Notes: generated from the letters alone by a model not told the origin. A stretch of DNA of 64,000 nt from Conus ventricosus (GCA_018398815.1 CM031604.1:61358638-61422637); one strand, 5' to 3'; shown: positions 22,601 through 36,523, counted from the first letter of the stretch. A program made the numbers and translations.

Positions 22601-23960
22601 GCAATGTAGAAGCCTTCAAAAGAGTAGTAGTCTTATGTAAATGGCTTTTCTGGCTTCGAGAATGGCTATACTCTAAGACAAAGATTCATTTTCAGCTTTT
22701 AAGTTAGAGCAGTATTCTAAGATGAAATAGTAGTGTGTCCTCCACAAGAAATGGCAGTATTTTGACATAGACTAGTTTTCAGGCTGCAACAAATGGGATA
22801 GTTGTTTAATGAGATATTTTCTGGCCTCAAGAAATGGTAATATTCTGAGAAGAATTGGTTTTCAAGCAAAAAGAAATGGGCAAGGGAATGGCCAGCTAAT
22901 GAGCAGTTTTCAGACATATTGAAAATAAATTCAGATTTTTTTTCTTCCGTTAGCTTCAGTTTTTGGTGTGTGTTTTTCTTAGAAAAGGAAAAAAGTTTGA
23001 TTCAAGTGCAGTTATGAGCAATTTCTGGTTGGTTGATTGTCATATTGTCAGATGTTGGTCATATGAAAAATTGTTCAGGGTCGTCCAGATGAGAAACATA
23101 ATGGTGATGATTCCATGAGGAACAAATGGAGACAGGAGTTTGGAAGGTCAAATTCCTTACGTATGAAGACAATTGGAATGCATTACCTGAATTTGAGCAT
23201 CTAAGTTTCTTTTAAAAAATCAGCATACCTGGTCATGGTCATGCATGTAACATTTCTGCATATGTTCACGTTATAAGTGCCTCAGATTGCACAGTTTTTT
23301 AGACAGATTTTCCATTGGAACAGATCTCAGTGAACTTCAGATTTTCATGCCTGAAGAAATGGGTTTTCCAATATAGTTTTCAGGCAATAGAAAATGGCAG
23401 TATTCTGCGATGAAGGTTTTCTTGCGTTTTTTGGTGTGTTTTTAAACAACACGGAATAGTGTATTCTACCACAGTGTAGTTTCCATTCAACCAGAAATGG
23501 GAATATTATGATAGAAAGCAGTTTTCAAGCTACAAGAAATGGCAGCATTTTAAAGAAAGTTGTAAATATCAGGTCATAAGAAACGGAATTCAGTGATACT
23601 TTTTACACTAAAAAAAAAAAAAAGGCTGTATTCTTATATGAAATCATATTCAGTAACATTGCAACAAACAGCAATATTCTGGCATTAGTTTTCAGAATAC
23701 AGGAAATGGCAGTATTCTGAGATAGAGTAGTTTTCAAATCACAGTGAATGGCAGCATTATCAGATTAAAGTCAAAGCTGGCTTCAAGAAACGGCAGTATT
23801 CTGGTACAAAGTAGTTTAAGGATACAAGAAAAAGGTGTGGTCTGAGATAAGACAGTAGTGTGAAGGCCCCAAAGATTGTTAGTATTCCAAAGTAAAATAG
23901 TGGTCTAAGAAATGGTGGTACTATAATAAGGTATCAGATTTATTTGTAGGTATCTGGTAG
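22601..23960 (+). repeat. Decayed tandem repeat with recurrent aaatggcagtattctg
   Basis: The motif caagaaatggcagtattctg, followed by gagatagagtagttttcag or variants, recurs about every 45-60 bases across 1.3 kb with heavy divergence. It appears to be an old minisatellite or repeatedly duplicated intron segment. Limits are approximate. Confidence 0.6.
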
Positions 23961-25655
23961 CATTTGTATATTTATTGTTACCGTTTTGGTTTTGATGCCA
24001 AAAAAAAAAAAAAGAAACAGATAGAAATTAAAAAGAAAGGCAATGTTGTGGTTCTGATTCCTCATCGCTGTAAGTGTGATGAGACCAGTGTACATGTAGT
24101 TGTTGCTGCGTGTATACTGCGAAAGATCATCATGTGTTGATTTCAGTTAAATGCAGGAGATTAATAAAGAAAAACAGAGGAAATTAAACATGGAAGGCAA
24201 CAGTATAAAACATACTCTTACTATTCTCGTGGTTGTTTTATCTTGTTCTATGGTAACCCAAGTCTTGTGAAGTGCTTCATTGGGGAATTAATAATATGAG
24301 GGGATACTTTTCTCTCAGACTCTGAGCAGGGCTTCTTATGTTCCAAAGTACCAGGTACATAGTAAAATCAGTTATTAACACCCACTTGTGTTAGCCATTG
24401 CATGTACATGACCTGCAGATATGATCAGGTTCTGTGTCTACACAGTTTCAAGCATTGATCATCAAGTGTGCACGTCGGTTCAGCTCACATAACGCACAAG
24501 ATTTCAACTCTGTGCGTTCAAGTTTTGTCACATTTACATTTTTAGTATACCAGGCATTTAACTGCAACTGCAGTTTTGTATGCTCTTCATATTAACATGT
24601 CTTATTAATTAAGTTATTTTCCAGAGCCTCTTTTTGGGTGGATGAAGTAGATTTTTCTTAAGAAATGAAAGATGACGCCTTGTGAAAGAAGTATGCTCCC
24701 GCTTTTTTTTCTGACTGTAACGTGCAACACCCTAATTTACTGCTTTTGTTGTTGTTTGGGACCAGGTTTATTAAGTTGATGGTCAACTTTGAGATTGCGC
24801 ATTTTATAGATTCCTGTGATCAAGCCAAACTATGTAACAGGTCAAGTTGGCGGGGGGGGGGGGGGGGGGGGGGATGCCGTTCTCAGTCATTGTTAGGTTG
24901 TCTGTCTTCTGGATTCCGAAGTACAGTATAGAGCCATACATATCCATCAGCTGTGGTGGCTGGTTGCTTGGTAAGATTCTGCTCTTGAGTTTTGTTGAGA
25001 GCGTTGCTCAGGCTGTCACAGGGGTGTACCACACCCATGATTCTCCAAGATGAAATGGTGATTTACTTGGGATGTTCCAGTATGAACATCACCAGTTTCC
25101 AGAAATAGTTATGGCAAATGTGGATTTTTTTTCCCCTTTTCAGTTTGTATCTAAGGGGAAAAGAAAGAGAATTAGTTGAATGGAATGGGGTTAATTAATG
25201 AATATTTATGCTGGTTATATAATGAGAGAATGGTCAGGCTACACAGATGACTATAATTTCCCCCATTGCATCCATATTTTTACATGTGAAGCCATAGTTG
25301 GGAATACTGCTAAAGTCAATGTTTGTGGCTGATAATATGCTAGTGTTCGGCCAAACTTTAAGAGGTGTTTTTTTTTTCTACTTTAGAATTTTGGAAAAAC
25401 TTTCCCTTTTTTATCTCTGTCACTGTTAACCAGAATCATTCATTCAGATTTAAGCAGAGATGATCTTTTAGGACTTCTGTTAAATAATTCAAACCATTTT
25501 ATAATTGAGGAGTCAGAATAACCCTTATGAAAGCTAGTGAAAACATATACCGAAAAGTGTACATTCAGACATGCATGATGAACACACACATCATATCAGT
25601 ATTAACTGAAACATTTAAAACTAGAGGTGAACAATATGTATATACAATCATGTTT

Positions 25656-25687
<32 letters not shown>

Positions 25688-25943
25688 CTTTTATTCACCT
25701 TTATCACTTTGAGTTATGCATCCATTTTCATGAGAAATGCAGAAGTAAACATCCAACAAAGCAGATGACTTGTCAAAGAAGTGTGGGTCAGCATGTAGAA
25801 TGTATGTGCCCCTCAAGGAACATGCTGTTTTCTGTTGATCAGCTGCTCCTAGCACCGTAAGTGCTATTAAGGAGAGCCATGTCTTTAAGAGAGTACAGTG
25901 GTTGTGGTGCTAGACCTGTGTAGTGCCCTGTGTGTTGTGTTAG
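23961..25943 (+). other. Intron sequence before alternative terminal exon 1
   Basis: Unique AT-rich sequence with a 22-base G run at 24852-24873 and a CA array at about 25660-25687. The acceptor for the next exon (tgtgtgttgtgttag) is weaker in pyrimidines than those of the other two terminal exons. Confidence 0.65.
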
Positions 25944-26165
25944 CTGCGCGTGGTTCGCGCCTTTAAGAGCATGCTGGAAGACCTGGAAGACAAGCGCAGC
26001 ACGCACAGCTTCCAGAGCTTGCGCTCCTCACGCTCCCACTCTCCCCCCACTCCCTGCTGGAGGAGGCCAGCCTTCGGCGCCACAGCCAGGGTCCCTTCCT
26101 TCGCTCCACCCCCCCTACTCCCTGTCGCCCGGCGGCCCGATCCAGACCAAGAGTCATTCCTTTGA
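25944..26165 (+). CDS. ATP2B: PMCA alternative terminal exon 1 (LRVVRAF type)
   Basis: Follows a tag acceptor in phase 0 with the exon ending at 18153. It reads LRVVRAFKSMLEDLEDKRST, then HSFQSLRSSRSHS. This completes the calmodulin-binding domain (RVVxAF, with the anchor Phe) and starts a Ser/Arg-rich tail like those of the two other terminal exons. As printed, the frame stops at 26163-26165 with end QESFL. The other two frames look more protein-like after SHS: first LLEEASLRRHSQGPFLRS, then YSLSPGGPIQTKSHSFENVP, stopping at 26178. Each switch falls in a run of six C, so two missing C bases are likely. The true C-terminus is therefore uncertain. Confidence 0.85.
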   Translation: MRVVRAFKSMLEDLEDKRSTHSFQSLRSSRSHSPPTPCWRRPAFGATARVPSFAPPPLLPVARRPDPDQESFL

Positions 26166-26720
26166 GAACGTGCCCTGATGAGCCGGAAGTCCATTCCTGT
26201 CCTGTACTGCGCCAACAAGCAGACCATCCCACCCAAGACACTCAGCCACTCGGATATAGCTAGTCGTCGCTCACAAGTCTGTGTCTAAAAAGGTCATGGG
26301 TTGGAGGGCTCTGGGTGGTGTGTTCAAACCTCTATAGGAGGCTGTTGGACGCAGCATCCAGCCACCAAAGTTTCAGAAACTACCAGGAAAGTAAAAGTTC
26401 GAGTGCTAGAGCAAAAGAACTAAGAAAGAAGGGACGGACTGATTGTCTTGACTGCCTGATTTTCGGAACACACTGCATTCATGTGTCTTGGAGATATCTT
26501 GCTGATTAAGGTCATTGATAGTGCCAGGTAGGCACTGCCTGCGCATATGGCGGTACCTGGTTTTGAGCGGAGTTTGTGTCATCTTAGAGCTGGTTGTGAA
26601 ATGTGTTGTGGGTGGCCACCACTTAGCTTTCGTGTAGGAAAACTTTGCTTCATGAACGTGGCATGCTCAAAGGCCTTGAGAATTGAGAGGGGGGGGGGAA
26701 GCTTTTTTTTTGAGTATAGT
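26166..26720 (+). other. 3' UTR or intron after terminal exon 1
   Basis: Unique sequence directly after the first terminal exon. It should be 3' UTR when that exon is used. I see no clear AATAAA signal here. Confidence 0.5.
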
Positions 26721-27116
26721 AAAGTGATAAGATCCATGGCAGAGGAGGCCACAGTAGCAGTGTGTTATCCCTCTGGACTGGGAATTAAAGTGATAATATC
26801 CATGGCAGAGGAGGCCACAGTAGCAGTGTGTTATCTCTCTGGACTGGGAATTAAAGTGATAACATCCATGGCAGAGGAGGCCACAGTAGCAGTGTGTTAT
26901 CCCTCTGGACTGGGAATTAAAGTGATAACATCCATGGCAGAGGAGGCCACAGTAGCAGTGTGTTATCCCTCTGGACTGGGAATTAAAGTGATAACATCCA
27001 TGGCAGAGGAGGCCACAGTAGCAGTGTGTTATCCCTCTGGACTGGGAATTAAAGTGATAACATCCATGGCAGAGGAGGCCACAGTAGCAGTGTGTTATCC
27101 CTCTGGACTGGGAATG
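26721..27116 (+). repeat. 66-bp tandem repeat, exactly 6 copies
   Basis: Six head-to-tail units of 66 bases, starting aaagtgataacatccatggc. Copies differ at only a few positions. Because 66 is a multiple of three and no unit has a stop in one frame, the array reads as six 22-residue repeats (containing SMAEEATVAVCYPSGLG) inside an open frame of 26547-27122. There is no sign of homology or splice sites, so I call it a minisatellite in the 3' UTR or intron. Confidence 0.95.
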
Positions 27117-29404
27117 GTGTAAAGTCTGGTGAAAAAAACATCAACAGGTCACGGACAAAGCTGACCTACGGTTGATGCAGCCATATATTATGGCTTTCTT
27201 TTTTTTTTTTAATTGTTTGTTTGCAGTGTCAGTGTAATATTTTGATTTTGAACATACTCATCCTATTTATTCAGTTGGACTAGATGGGAATGTTTTTAAT
27301 ATAAACTATGTCAGAAATGAACCCAGTGAAATTTCTTAGGCTTTCTTAGTAAACATGAAATGTACTTTTTTCCCTATGTAAGTAATGATCTCCAGCTTCT
27401 TCTTAAATATATTCAGCTGTTGAATGTTTTCTGCTGGGAAAGGCCCCTCAGAAAGTCCATCATATGAGTGAGGAAGGAAGGAGTCGGATTAACAATTTTG
27501 GTTACTTTTCATCGTTGATGAAAATCTTTTTTGAGGTTTTTTTTTTTTTTCTGAAGGACTCTTGTAAATGAGTATTTTGTGACTGATGTCAATGAATATT
27601 TTGAGGATTAAATGTAGTGTAAGGAGGTTTGACTTTCCTTCTTACAGTGAAATGGAAAATGGAATCCAGAATTTTAACGGAAGCCTGACTCTGCTTGTGC
27701 GAAGCAATATGGCTGCAGGCAGTGACTGGTCATCTCAGTATTTCTTGAATTTGGAAGCCCAGTTTTGCACTCGAGGTGTATTGTCACTCCTCCCCTTCCC
27801 TTCCCATCCACCACACTCTTCACCCCTGCCCCTTTTTGGTAAACTGTCTTTGCAAACAAAAGCAAAGCAAGTTACAACTTAATGTTGGTGATGAAACCAG
27901 GCAGAAGAGTGGAAATTCTTAACTTTAGGGCAAAAGTACATGCATCCAGTACAAGTCATTTCACAGTGTCGTGATCAGTTAGAAATATTGGTGAGTCAGA
28001 ACAGTGATTCAGGTAACCAGCATCATCCTTCTTGCTAATTAACAAAAAGTTTATTTTCTTCATTGACTGATTGAAAGACTTGACCACAACAACCTCTGGT
28101 GGCATTTTGAGAGTAACGTCATGTAAAATCATTCTGTCACCTTTTTTTCCCCTTAAGATTTGGGACTATGATTTCAAGTTTAAACCAGGGGTTGTTAGAA
28201 GACAAACGTTATGTAATTTTATGGTGTACAAAGGCATTTAACTTTTTTCTCTTGACATTTTGACTGTATTGACAGAATTTTGTTCCTTCCGCATTCTTTA
28301 TGGTTGGAGTCCGGTGTGTTTTGCCCACAAAAGTGTTTACCTTCCTGTGTCAGTACATTGAGAATTATCCTGCATTGAAGCGAAACCAACAAAGAATTCG
28401 GTGTTTGTGATTTGCTTTAAACGCATGTGTGAACATTCTGAGCACAATTGATGACAAGGAAAATTGTTACGAAAGATATGGTTGATTATTTCGTATGAGC
28501 TTCAGAATTGTTGGCCACAATTGTCCTTGTGATTATCATGTCCTGTTACCATCTCATCCCTGTCTGTGATATTTGATATCCTGTTGACAGTTCCAACTAC
28601 CACACCACTGCCTTTTTCAACATTTTCACAGGTTTCCATGTCAAATTTGTACAGATGTCTTTGTCCTAGCCACATTGCTATTGACTTTTTGTTTTTCCAA
28701 AGCAGTTCTGTTCTTGAAAAGAGGGTACTTAGTACAAAACTAGATGCAAGTCTGTGTAAAGGTTGATGTGTGAAATTGATGAACATCAACACAAAATTGT
28801 ACCTATATGAGGGTGTTTGAATGTGATGTGGAAATCTGATATGATGATCTGATGTTGCATGGAATGAAGGGACATAATGGTTGTAAAGTGCTGTAACTGG
28901 ATTCTTCAAACATCCGCGCTGAATTGTGATTTTTGTCAAGGATATGAACTTTTGGGAGAGTGTTGTGTGTGTGTGTGCTTAATCATGCATGCAATTTAAG
29001 TCGGTACATAAGCCGATGTACTCGAACAGCCCAAGGCAACAAAGACTATAACATGCATGAAGTGTAGAAAGAAGGGAAGGTGCTGTACCTGGAGAGTTCA
29101 GCAGCCCTTGCTGCCTGTGGTGGTCTTCCTTTTCACCAGACTGATAGGCTGTGGCCTGGTGTATTGACTGCTGCTACTCCTCCAGCTTGTTGATGGGTGG
29201 TGTTTTTGTGGTATACCCGTCCTCACCTCATCTTTCTTGCCCCCCACTTAGAGACTTGAGTGGACAGATGTGTTCCTGTCCTAGTCCTAAAGCCTTTCCA
29301 GCTCTCTGCTGTGATGATCTGTTCTGTCCATTGTAGTGGCTGCCGCGGCCTTGGGTTGCTCACTGTATCCATTCCTCCATTGTGCTCCTCCATGATTTCT
29401 TTCA
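27117..29404 (+). other. Intron sequence without a recognised gene
   Basis: Unique AT-rich sequence with T runs near 27200 and 27545. Short open frames occur on both strands, but none resembles a known protein or has supportable splice sites. Confidence 0.6.
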
Positions 29405-31090
29405 TCAGTCAGTGTTTTATCTGTTCTATTGTTTCCCTCTGTGATTCCTTTCCCCTGTCAGTATTATGTCTGTTCTTCATTGTCCCCCTCTGTGATTCCT
29501 TTCCCCTGTAGTATTATGTCTGTTCTTCCATTGTCCCCTCTGTGATTCCTTTCCCTGTCAGTATTATGTCTGTTCTTCATTGTCCCCCTCTGTGATTCCT
29601 TTCCCCCGTCAGTATTATGTCTGTTCTTCAATTGTCCCCCTCTGTGATTCCTTTCCCCTGTCAGTATTATGTCTGTTCTTCAATTGTCCCCCTCTGTGAT
29701 TCCTTTCCCCTGTCAGTATTATGTCTGTTCTTCATTGTGCCCCTCTGTGATTCCTTTCCCCTTCAGTATTATGGCTGTTCTTCTGTTGGGCCCCTCTGTG
29801 ATTCCTTTCCCGTTAGTATTATATCTGTTCATCATTGGCCCCTCTGTGATTCCTTTCCCCTTCAGTATTAGGGCTGTTCTTCATTGGGCCCCTCTGTGAT
29901 TCCTTTCCCCATGTCAGTATTATGTCTTTCTTCAATTTTGTCCCCTCTGTGGTTCCTTTCCCTTTCAGTATTATGTCTGTTTTTCCAATGTGCCCCTCTT
30001 TCCTTTCCTGTCAGCTGTATTATTGTTCTCTTGTTCTATTTGAATTTGTTTTCCCTCTGTTTTTCCCTGTCATGTATTATGTCTGTCTTCAATTGTTCCC
30101 CTCTTATTCCTTGTCCACTGTATTTGTCTGTTCTTCATTGTGCCCCTCTGGATTCTTGTCCGCGCTGTATTATGTCTGTTCCTCATTGTTCCCCTCTGAT
30201 TCTTGTCCCTGCGTATTATGTCTGTTCTCATTGGGCCCTCTGATTCTTGTCCCTCAGCTGTATTATGTCTGTTCTCGTTGTTCCCCTCTGATTCATTGTC
30301 CTCAGCTGTTTATGTCTGTTCTTCCGTTGTTCCCCTCTGATTCATTGTCCGTCAGCTGTATTATGTCTGTTCTTCATTGTTCCCCTCTGATTCATTGTCC
30401 CCTCTGCTGTATTATGCTGTTCTTCATTGTTCCCCTCTGTGATTCTTTCCCCAGCTGTATTATGTCGTTCTTCCGTTTGTTCCCCTCTGTTTCATTGTCC
30501 CTAGTCTGTATTATGTCTGTTCTTCCATTGTTCCCTCTTGATTTTTGTCAGCTGTATTATGCTTTGCTATTGGTTTGTTCATTGTCCCTTCAGCTGTATT
30601 ATGTCTGTTCTTGTAATGTTCCCCTCTGATTCATTGTCCTCAGCTGTGATTATGTCTGTTCTTCGTTGTTCCCCTCTGATTCATTGTCCGTCAGCTTGTT
30701 ATTATGTCTGTTCTTCCGTTGTTCCCCTCTGATTCATTGTCCCCAGCTGTATTATGTCTGTTCTTCCATTGTTCCCCTCTGATTCATTGTCCGTCAGCTG
30801 TGTTATGTCTGTTCTTCCGTTGTTCCCTCTGATTCATTGTCCGTCAGCTGTGTTATGTCTGTTCTTCCATTGTTCCCCTCTGATTCATTGTCCGTCAGCT
30901 GTATTATGTCTGTTCTTCCATTGTTCCCCTCTGATTCATTGTCCCTCAGCTGTATTATGTCTGTTCTTCCGTTGTTCCCTCTGATTCATTGTCCGTCAGC
31001 TGTGTTATGTCTGTTCTTCCGTTGTTCCCCTCTGATTCATTGTCCGTCAGCTGTGTTATGTCTGTTCTTCCATTGTTCCTCTCTTTGATT
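29405..31090 (+). repeat. Pyrimidine-rich minisatellite, unit of about 51 bases, about 33 copies
   Basis: Units contain tattatgtctgttcttcatt, then gtcccctctgtgattccttt or a variant. The array has two halves: roughly 29405-29990 uses gattcctttcccctgtcag, while about 30240-31075 uses gattcattgtccgtcagctg, with irregular units between. Frequent 1-2 base indels interrupt all frames, so long apparent proteins here are artefacts. Degenerate copies may continue to about 31540. Confidence 0.92.
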
Positions 31091-32798
<1,708 letters not shown>

Positions 32799-32978
32799 AT
32801 CCGCGTAGTTAATGCTTTCCGCATGAATTTAGATGCTCTCTACGAGACCCGTAGCATGTCCTCAGTGCATAGTGCCCAATCCCTTCAGAATGCTAGGCTG
32901 GTATCCAGGAAACCTCCCACCACTGCTGCCAGTGTAGACAAGAACCAGGCTGACATTGTGTCGGAAACACAGTTCTGA
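32799..32978 (+). CDS. ATP2B: PMCA alternative terminal exon 2 (IRVVNAF...ETQF)
   Basis: In phase 0 with the exon ending at 18153. It encodes 59 residues and a TGA stop: IRVVNAFRMNLDALYETRSM, then SSVHSAQSLQNARLVSRKPP and an end of DIVSETQF. IRVVNAF completes the calmodulin-binding domain and matches vertebrate PMCA closely. The C-terminal ETQF fits a class I PDZ ligand (Thr at -2, hydrophobic at 0), like ETSL/ETSV of vertebrate PMCA b isoforms. No frameshift. The exon and its upstream acceptor resemble terminal exon 3, which indicates exon duplication. Confidence 0.94.
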   Translation: MRVVNAFRMNLDALYETRSMSSVHSAQSLQNARLVSRKPPTTAASVDKNQADIVSETQF

Positions 32979-35429
32979 TGATTGTCGTAATGACCATGTG
33001 GCCGCTGACCCTCCTGGACAGCGCTGCCCTTTCACTCAGCAGTGCATAGGCAAGAGGAAGAGAGGGAAGACTGGCGACCTTCGTGACAAAACTGACCCCC
33101 CAAGACGGGACGGTAGAACTGATGGCAGCATGAATTGTGTCAGCCCACAGGAAGATGAACACAACAGCCAGATTTCAAGGCGGACAAGACACGACGTTGA
33201 TGTGTTATCGAGGAACAAGAGGGGGTTGGGTCAAGTGAAGACAGTGGACAAAAGAGCGTAGAGCAGTGTGAGTGAAGGCTGCATGCAGCACAGCCAAGAC
33301 ATGTTGACGACTGAGTTTTTTGGGGGGGTGGTCGTGCCCAGTGGGCCCGCTGAACTGATGATGGTGCATACACACCTCAAGTGCTGTGGATCCAGGCCAC
33401 AGCAGCACCACAGGCAGCCGTGTTGTTGTCTAGTCGGGGCAGACCAGAACCCCCACCCCACCCTTCTTCCTTGGCAGACACTGTGGATATGTATCTGTCG
33501 CTTCCAGCCTCACCAAGAGACCCTTGCCGCTGTGTGCGTTGCTTGTATTATTGTACACCACCACTCTCTTCCGTAGAGTTCTGTCTCCTCCTCCACCACC
33601 TCCTCCTCCTCCTCTCCTCCTGCTCCTCCTCCATCCCACAACCTTTTTCCGCCTCCTGTACAACCATATGATGCATTTCACTCAATGGCCTAGTTGGGCA
33701 CAAGGCCAACAAGCAAGCAAGTCAGATACATGCATCTGCTATTTGTGGATGTTGTGCCCTGTTGTTGAACCACTGAGCATCATCACCACCACCACCGTCA
33801 CCACTGCTGCCAACAACTTACCAACTGTTGTGCGACCTGTGTTTCCAGCAGCCGACCTGTGTTACTGACTAAATGCGTGCCTGTGTGCACACCGTGTGCA
33901 AGCATGCCTGAGCAGTTTGTCATGGGACAACTGACCTAAAGTGTGATGTTGTGGTGCGCAAGTGGTACAAGCTGTGGGAGTGTGTATGTGTGGTTGGAGT
34001 GAGGATGCGGTGAGGGTTTGGCTAGCATTCTGTGTGTTGTTGAATAGCCATGGTAATGAATGTATGGGATGTGGTTTTGCTAATGTTCTCATGTGTTGTT
34101 GTCGGTTGAAAACTTAAGTGTCTTTTAGAATTTTTTTTTTTCTTTCCCTCAGTTGAGGTGAATCGCCAGCTTTCTCCTTTTGTGATAATGAACCATTGTT
34201 GCAGGACTGCGTTCATGTCGTTACCATTATTGTCAGCTTTATGATTGTAACCTCATAACTTTATCATGCCAAAGCACAGGAGATTTTGGGGGCGGTTTTT
34301 CTTTTTGGAAAGTAGACTTCGGGGGTGGGGGGGGGGGGGGGGGGGTGTTCATATATGTATCATTTAGATAAGTGTACTTCACTGAAGGATCAGTTTTTGT
34401 TTCAGTCAAATTTAAATGTAATATCTTATTCAGGTCAGGATCGGGTCAGTGGATGGAGAGGGTGTTTGTTTTTAAGAAGTAGGCAAAAATGTTGCCGACC
34501 AACCCAATGTTGATCAACTTTTTCCCTTTGTTGTCCACTCTGGTCATTTGCACACTGTATACAGTTGACCATCCCCACCATAGTGATCCACTCTATCAAG
34601 ATCTATGGACTTTTCTTCTCTTTTTTTCTTTTTTTTTTAATTCATAAATCGGAAATGACTCTTGGGATCTAAGGCAATGTTGGTTGTGCCCCAGCCGAGG
34701 GCCGTTTCAAGGCAGTCATCGCGTTGTCATTGTGCTTAACACAGTATCTTTGGTTTCTAGATTGGTTTGACCATCAAAGTTGCGTCCATAGAGATAACTT
34801 CAAAAGATGATAATGAGAAATATTTTCTTAGCCAGCTGACCGAGGCTGAAAGAAAAGACATCCGTCAGTGAAGGGCAGTGTCTGCGAAGGAACGTGGGGG
34901 TGAAACATGACGCAGTTGCAGAATGACCAGTGCCTAGGCCAGGAAGTGTGGTCACAATTGTACACCCACACACCTTTGGTTTATTTCTTGACATTTCAGA
35001 TCAAAACACAGTACCCCTTACAGTCAAATGACCATTAGTACATTTATCATGTGATTTGTTCACAATGATTTTTTTTTTCTACAGAGGGTCCACACACACA
35101 CACACACAACACACAAAACATTCCATTTCAATTTTGCCAAGGTATTGCAAAACGGAATCAACCCAAGAATTCAAATCAACTGCAGGAAGTTTACAAACTC
35201 AAGTTTAAGTTTCAAATGGCAAGCCCACAGTTTACAGTAATGATCCTGAAAGTCAGTTCTGCAGATGGGAAGCTTTCTATGAGGCAGCTGTGGAGAGCTA
35301 AAGGTTTCCCAGACACAACACCAGATTTCTGACAAGGTTCTCTCCTCTTGATAGCCCCAGCAGGACGGTGGGGTGCCAAGGTCTCTGGGTGTTTTTAAGA
35401 TCATTTGTAAAACTAGGCTCAGAAGTGGG

Positions 35430-35690
35430 GTGGTTAACACCAGTTTTGGGTGGAAACATAGTTACATTTACTGTGGTTTGGTGGGTGGTTCCACTGTTTG
35501 GGTGAAAACATAGTTAACACTTGTTTGGTGGGTGGTTCCACTGTTTGGGTGAAAACATAGTTAACACTTGTTTGGTGGGTGGTTCCACTGTTTGGGTGAA
35601 AACATAGTTAACACTTGTTTGGTGGGTGGTTCCACTGTTTGGGTGGAAACATAGTTAACACTTGCTGCAATTTGGTGGGTGGTTTCACTG
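35430..35690 (+). repeat. 47-bp tandem repeat, about 5 copies
   Basis: Unit gtgggtggttccactgtttg plus ggtgaaaacatagttaacac and ttgtttg. The three middle copies are essentially identical and the outer ones diverged. Confidence 0.9.
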
Positions 35691-35781
35691 CTCCAGGAGT
35701 GTTCTAGTGGCTTTGAAGTTTGAAAAAAAAAGTGAGTCGGTGGACTGGTAAAGACCTGGTTACTTCAGTTGTATCTTGACA

Positions 35782-35787
35782 AATAAA
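35782..35787 (+). promoter_or_regulatory. Possible polyadenylation signal for the terminal exon 2 transcript
   Basis: AATAAA on the + strand about 2.8 kb after the stop at 32978. Further AATAAA copies occur at 36857 and 36865 and at about 39219. Which one is used cannot be decided from sequence alone. Confidence 0.25.
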
Positions 35788-36127
35788 TCGGTGATGAAAA
35801 CAATGAATTTGGTAATGTTGATTTAACAGTAAACCTCCTCAGTGAAAATTGAATTCAGTTACAGATTTAGTTGGGTAAGATTGGCACAGTGGTAAAAAAA
35901 AAAAAAAAAAAAATTCTTAAAGAGATGAAATCAGTTTTGACAAGTTTGTTGGAGGCACTCATCACCATTGAAAAATTGTGATGAGTTATAAGGCTGAATT
36001 GGCTTTATGATAAAATTCTCTAATCATAAAGGAAACAATTTAACCATTAATAAGTAGATTAGGACAGATGGATTAATGGTTTTTAAAAAGATTGTGGGGG
36101 AAAATGAAACAAATGTTTTGATGTGTT

Positions 36128-36523
36128 CTTTCTTTCTGCGTACGCAGGCTGATACTCATGCGGACACTCTCTGTATAGCCAGGCAGTGGAGTTTTGTGTG
36201 TATGACCCTTTTTTATCCCACCATTAGGGCAGCCATACTCCATCTTCGGTGAAGGTGCATGCTATGTGTCACGTGTCATCCATACCAACGGCCAAACTGG
36301 CCTTCTCTTCCGAAAGTTGGTGATGGGATTTTACGTGTGTGCAAGATGTTATGCGTGCGTTCACACACGGAACCTCGGTTTATAGTCTCATTCGAAGGAC
36401 TATATGGGGAATGGAGTCAGAACCAATGTTAACTCCGAGGGAAAAATCCCCCTATACCGAAATTCGAACCCGCAACCCAGGATCACAAGTCCGGCGCTCT
36501 ACCAACTGAGCTATCTGGCCCCT
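36128..36523 (-). mobile_element. tRNA-derived SINE (family 2), full-length
   Basis: On the - strand it begins gggccagatagctcagttgg with A box (tagctcagttggtagagcgc) and B box (gggttcgaatt) at tRNA-like spacing. A body containing gggggatttttccctcggag and cccatcaccaactttcgg follows, and it ends cgtacgcagaaagaaag. The same SINE occurs on the + strand at 55625-55953. The copy here is longer by an internal segment of roughly 80 bases. Confidence 0.88.

Larger units (their letters stand above)
32979..36127 (+). other. 3' UTR or intron after terminal exon 2
   Basis: The first part is relatively GC-rich and should be 3' UTR when exon 2 is used. It contains a ctcctc-rich stretch at about 33585-33640, a 19-base G run at about 34327-34345, a CA array near 35092-35117 and a possible AATAAA at 35782-35787. 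Open frames just after the stop (up to about 101 codons) have no recognisable relatives. Confidence 0.55.

Noticed and set aside
26547..27122. 191-codon protein with six 22-residue repeats as a real gene
   Set aside because: No start context, homology or splice evidence; best explained by the 66-bp array. Kept as a low-interest finding.
29922..30629. 235-codon open frame
   Set aside because: Lies wholly in the 51-bp minisatellite. The frame survives by chance through unit-length variation.
32956..33261. 101-codon frame overlapping terminal exon 2
   Set aside because: It overlaps the end of a well-supported exon in another frame and has no homology that I recognise.
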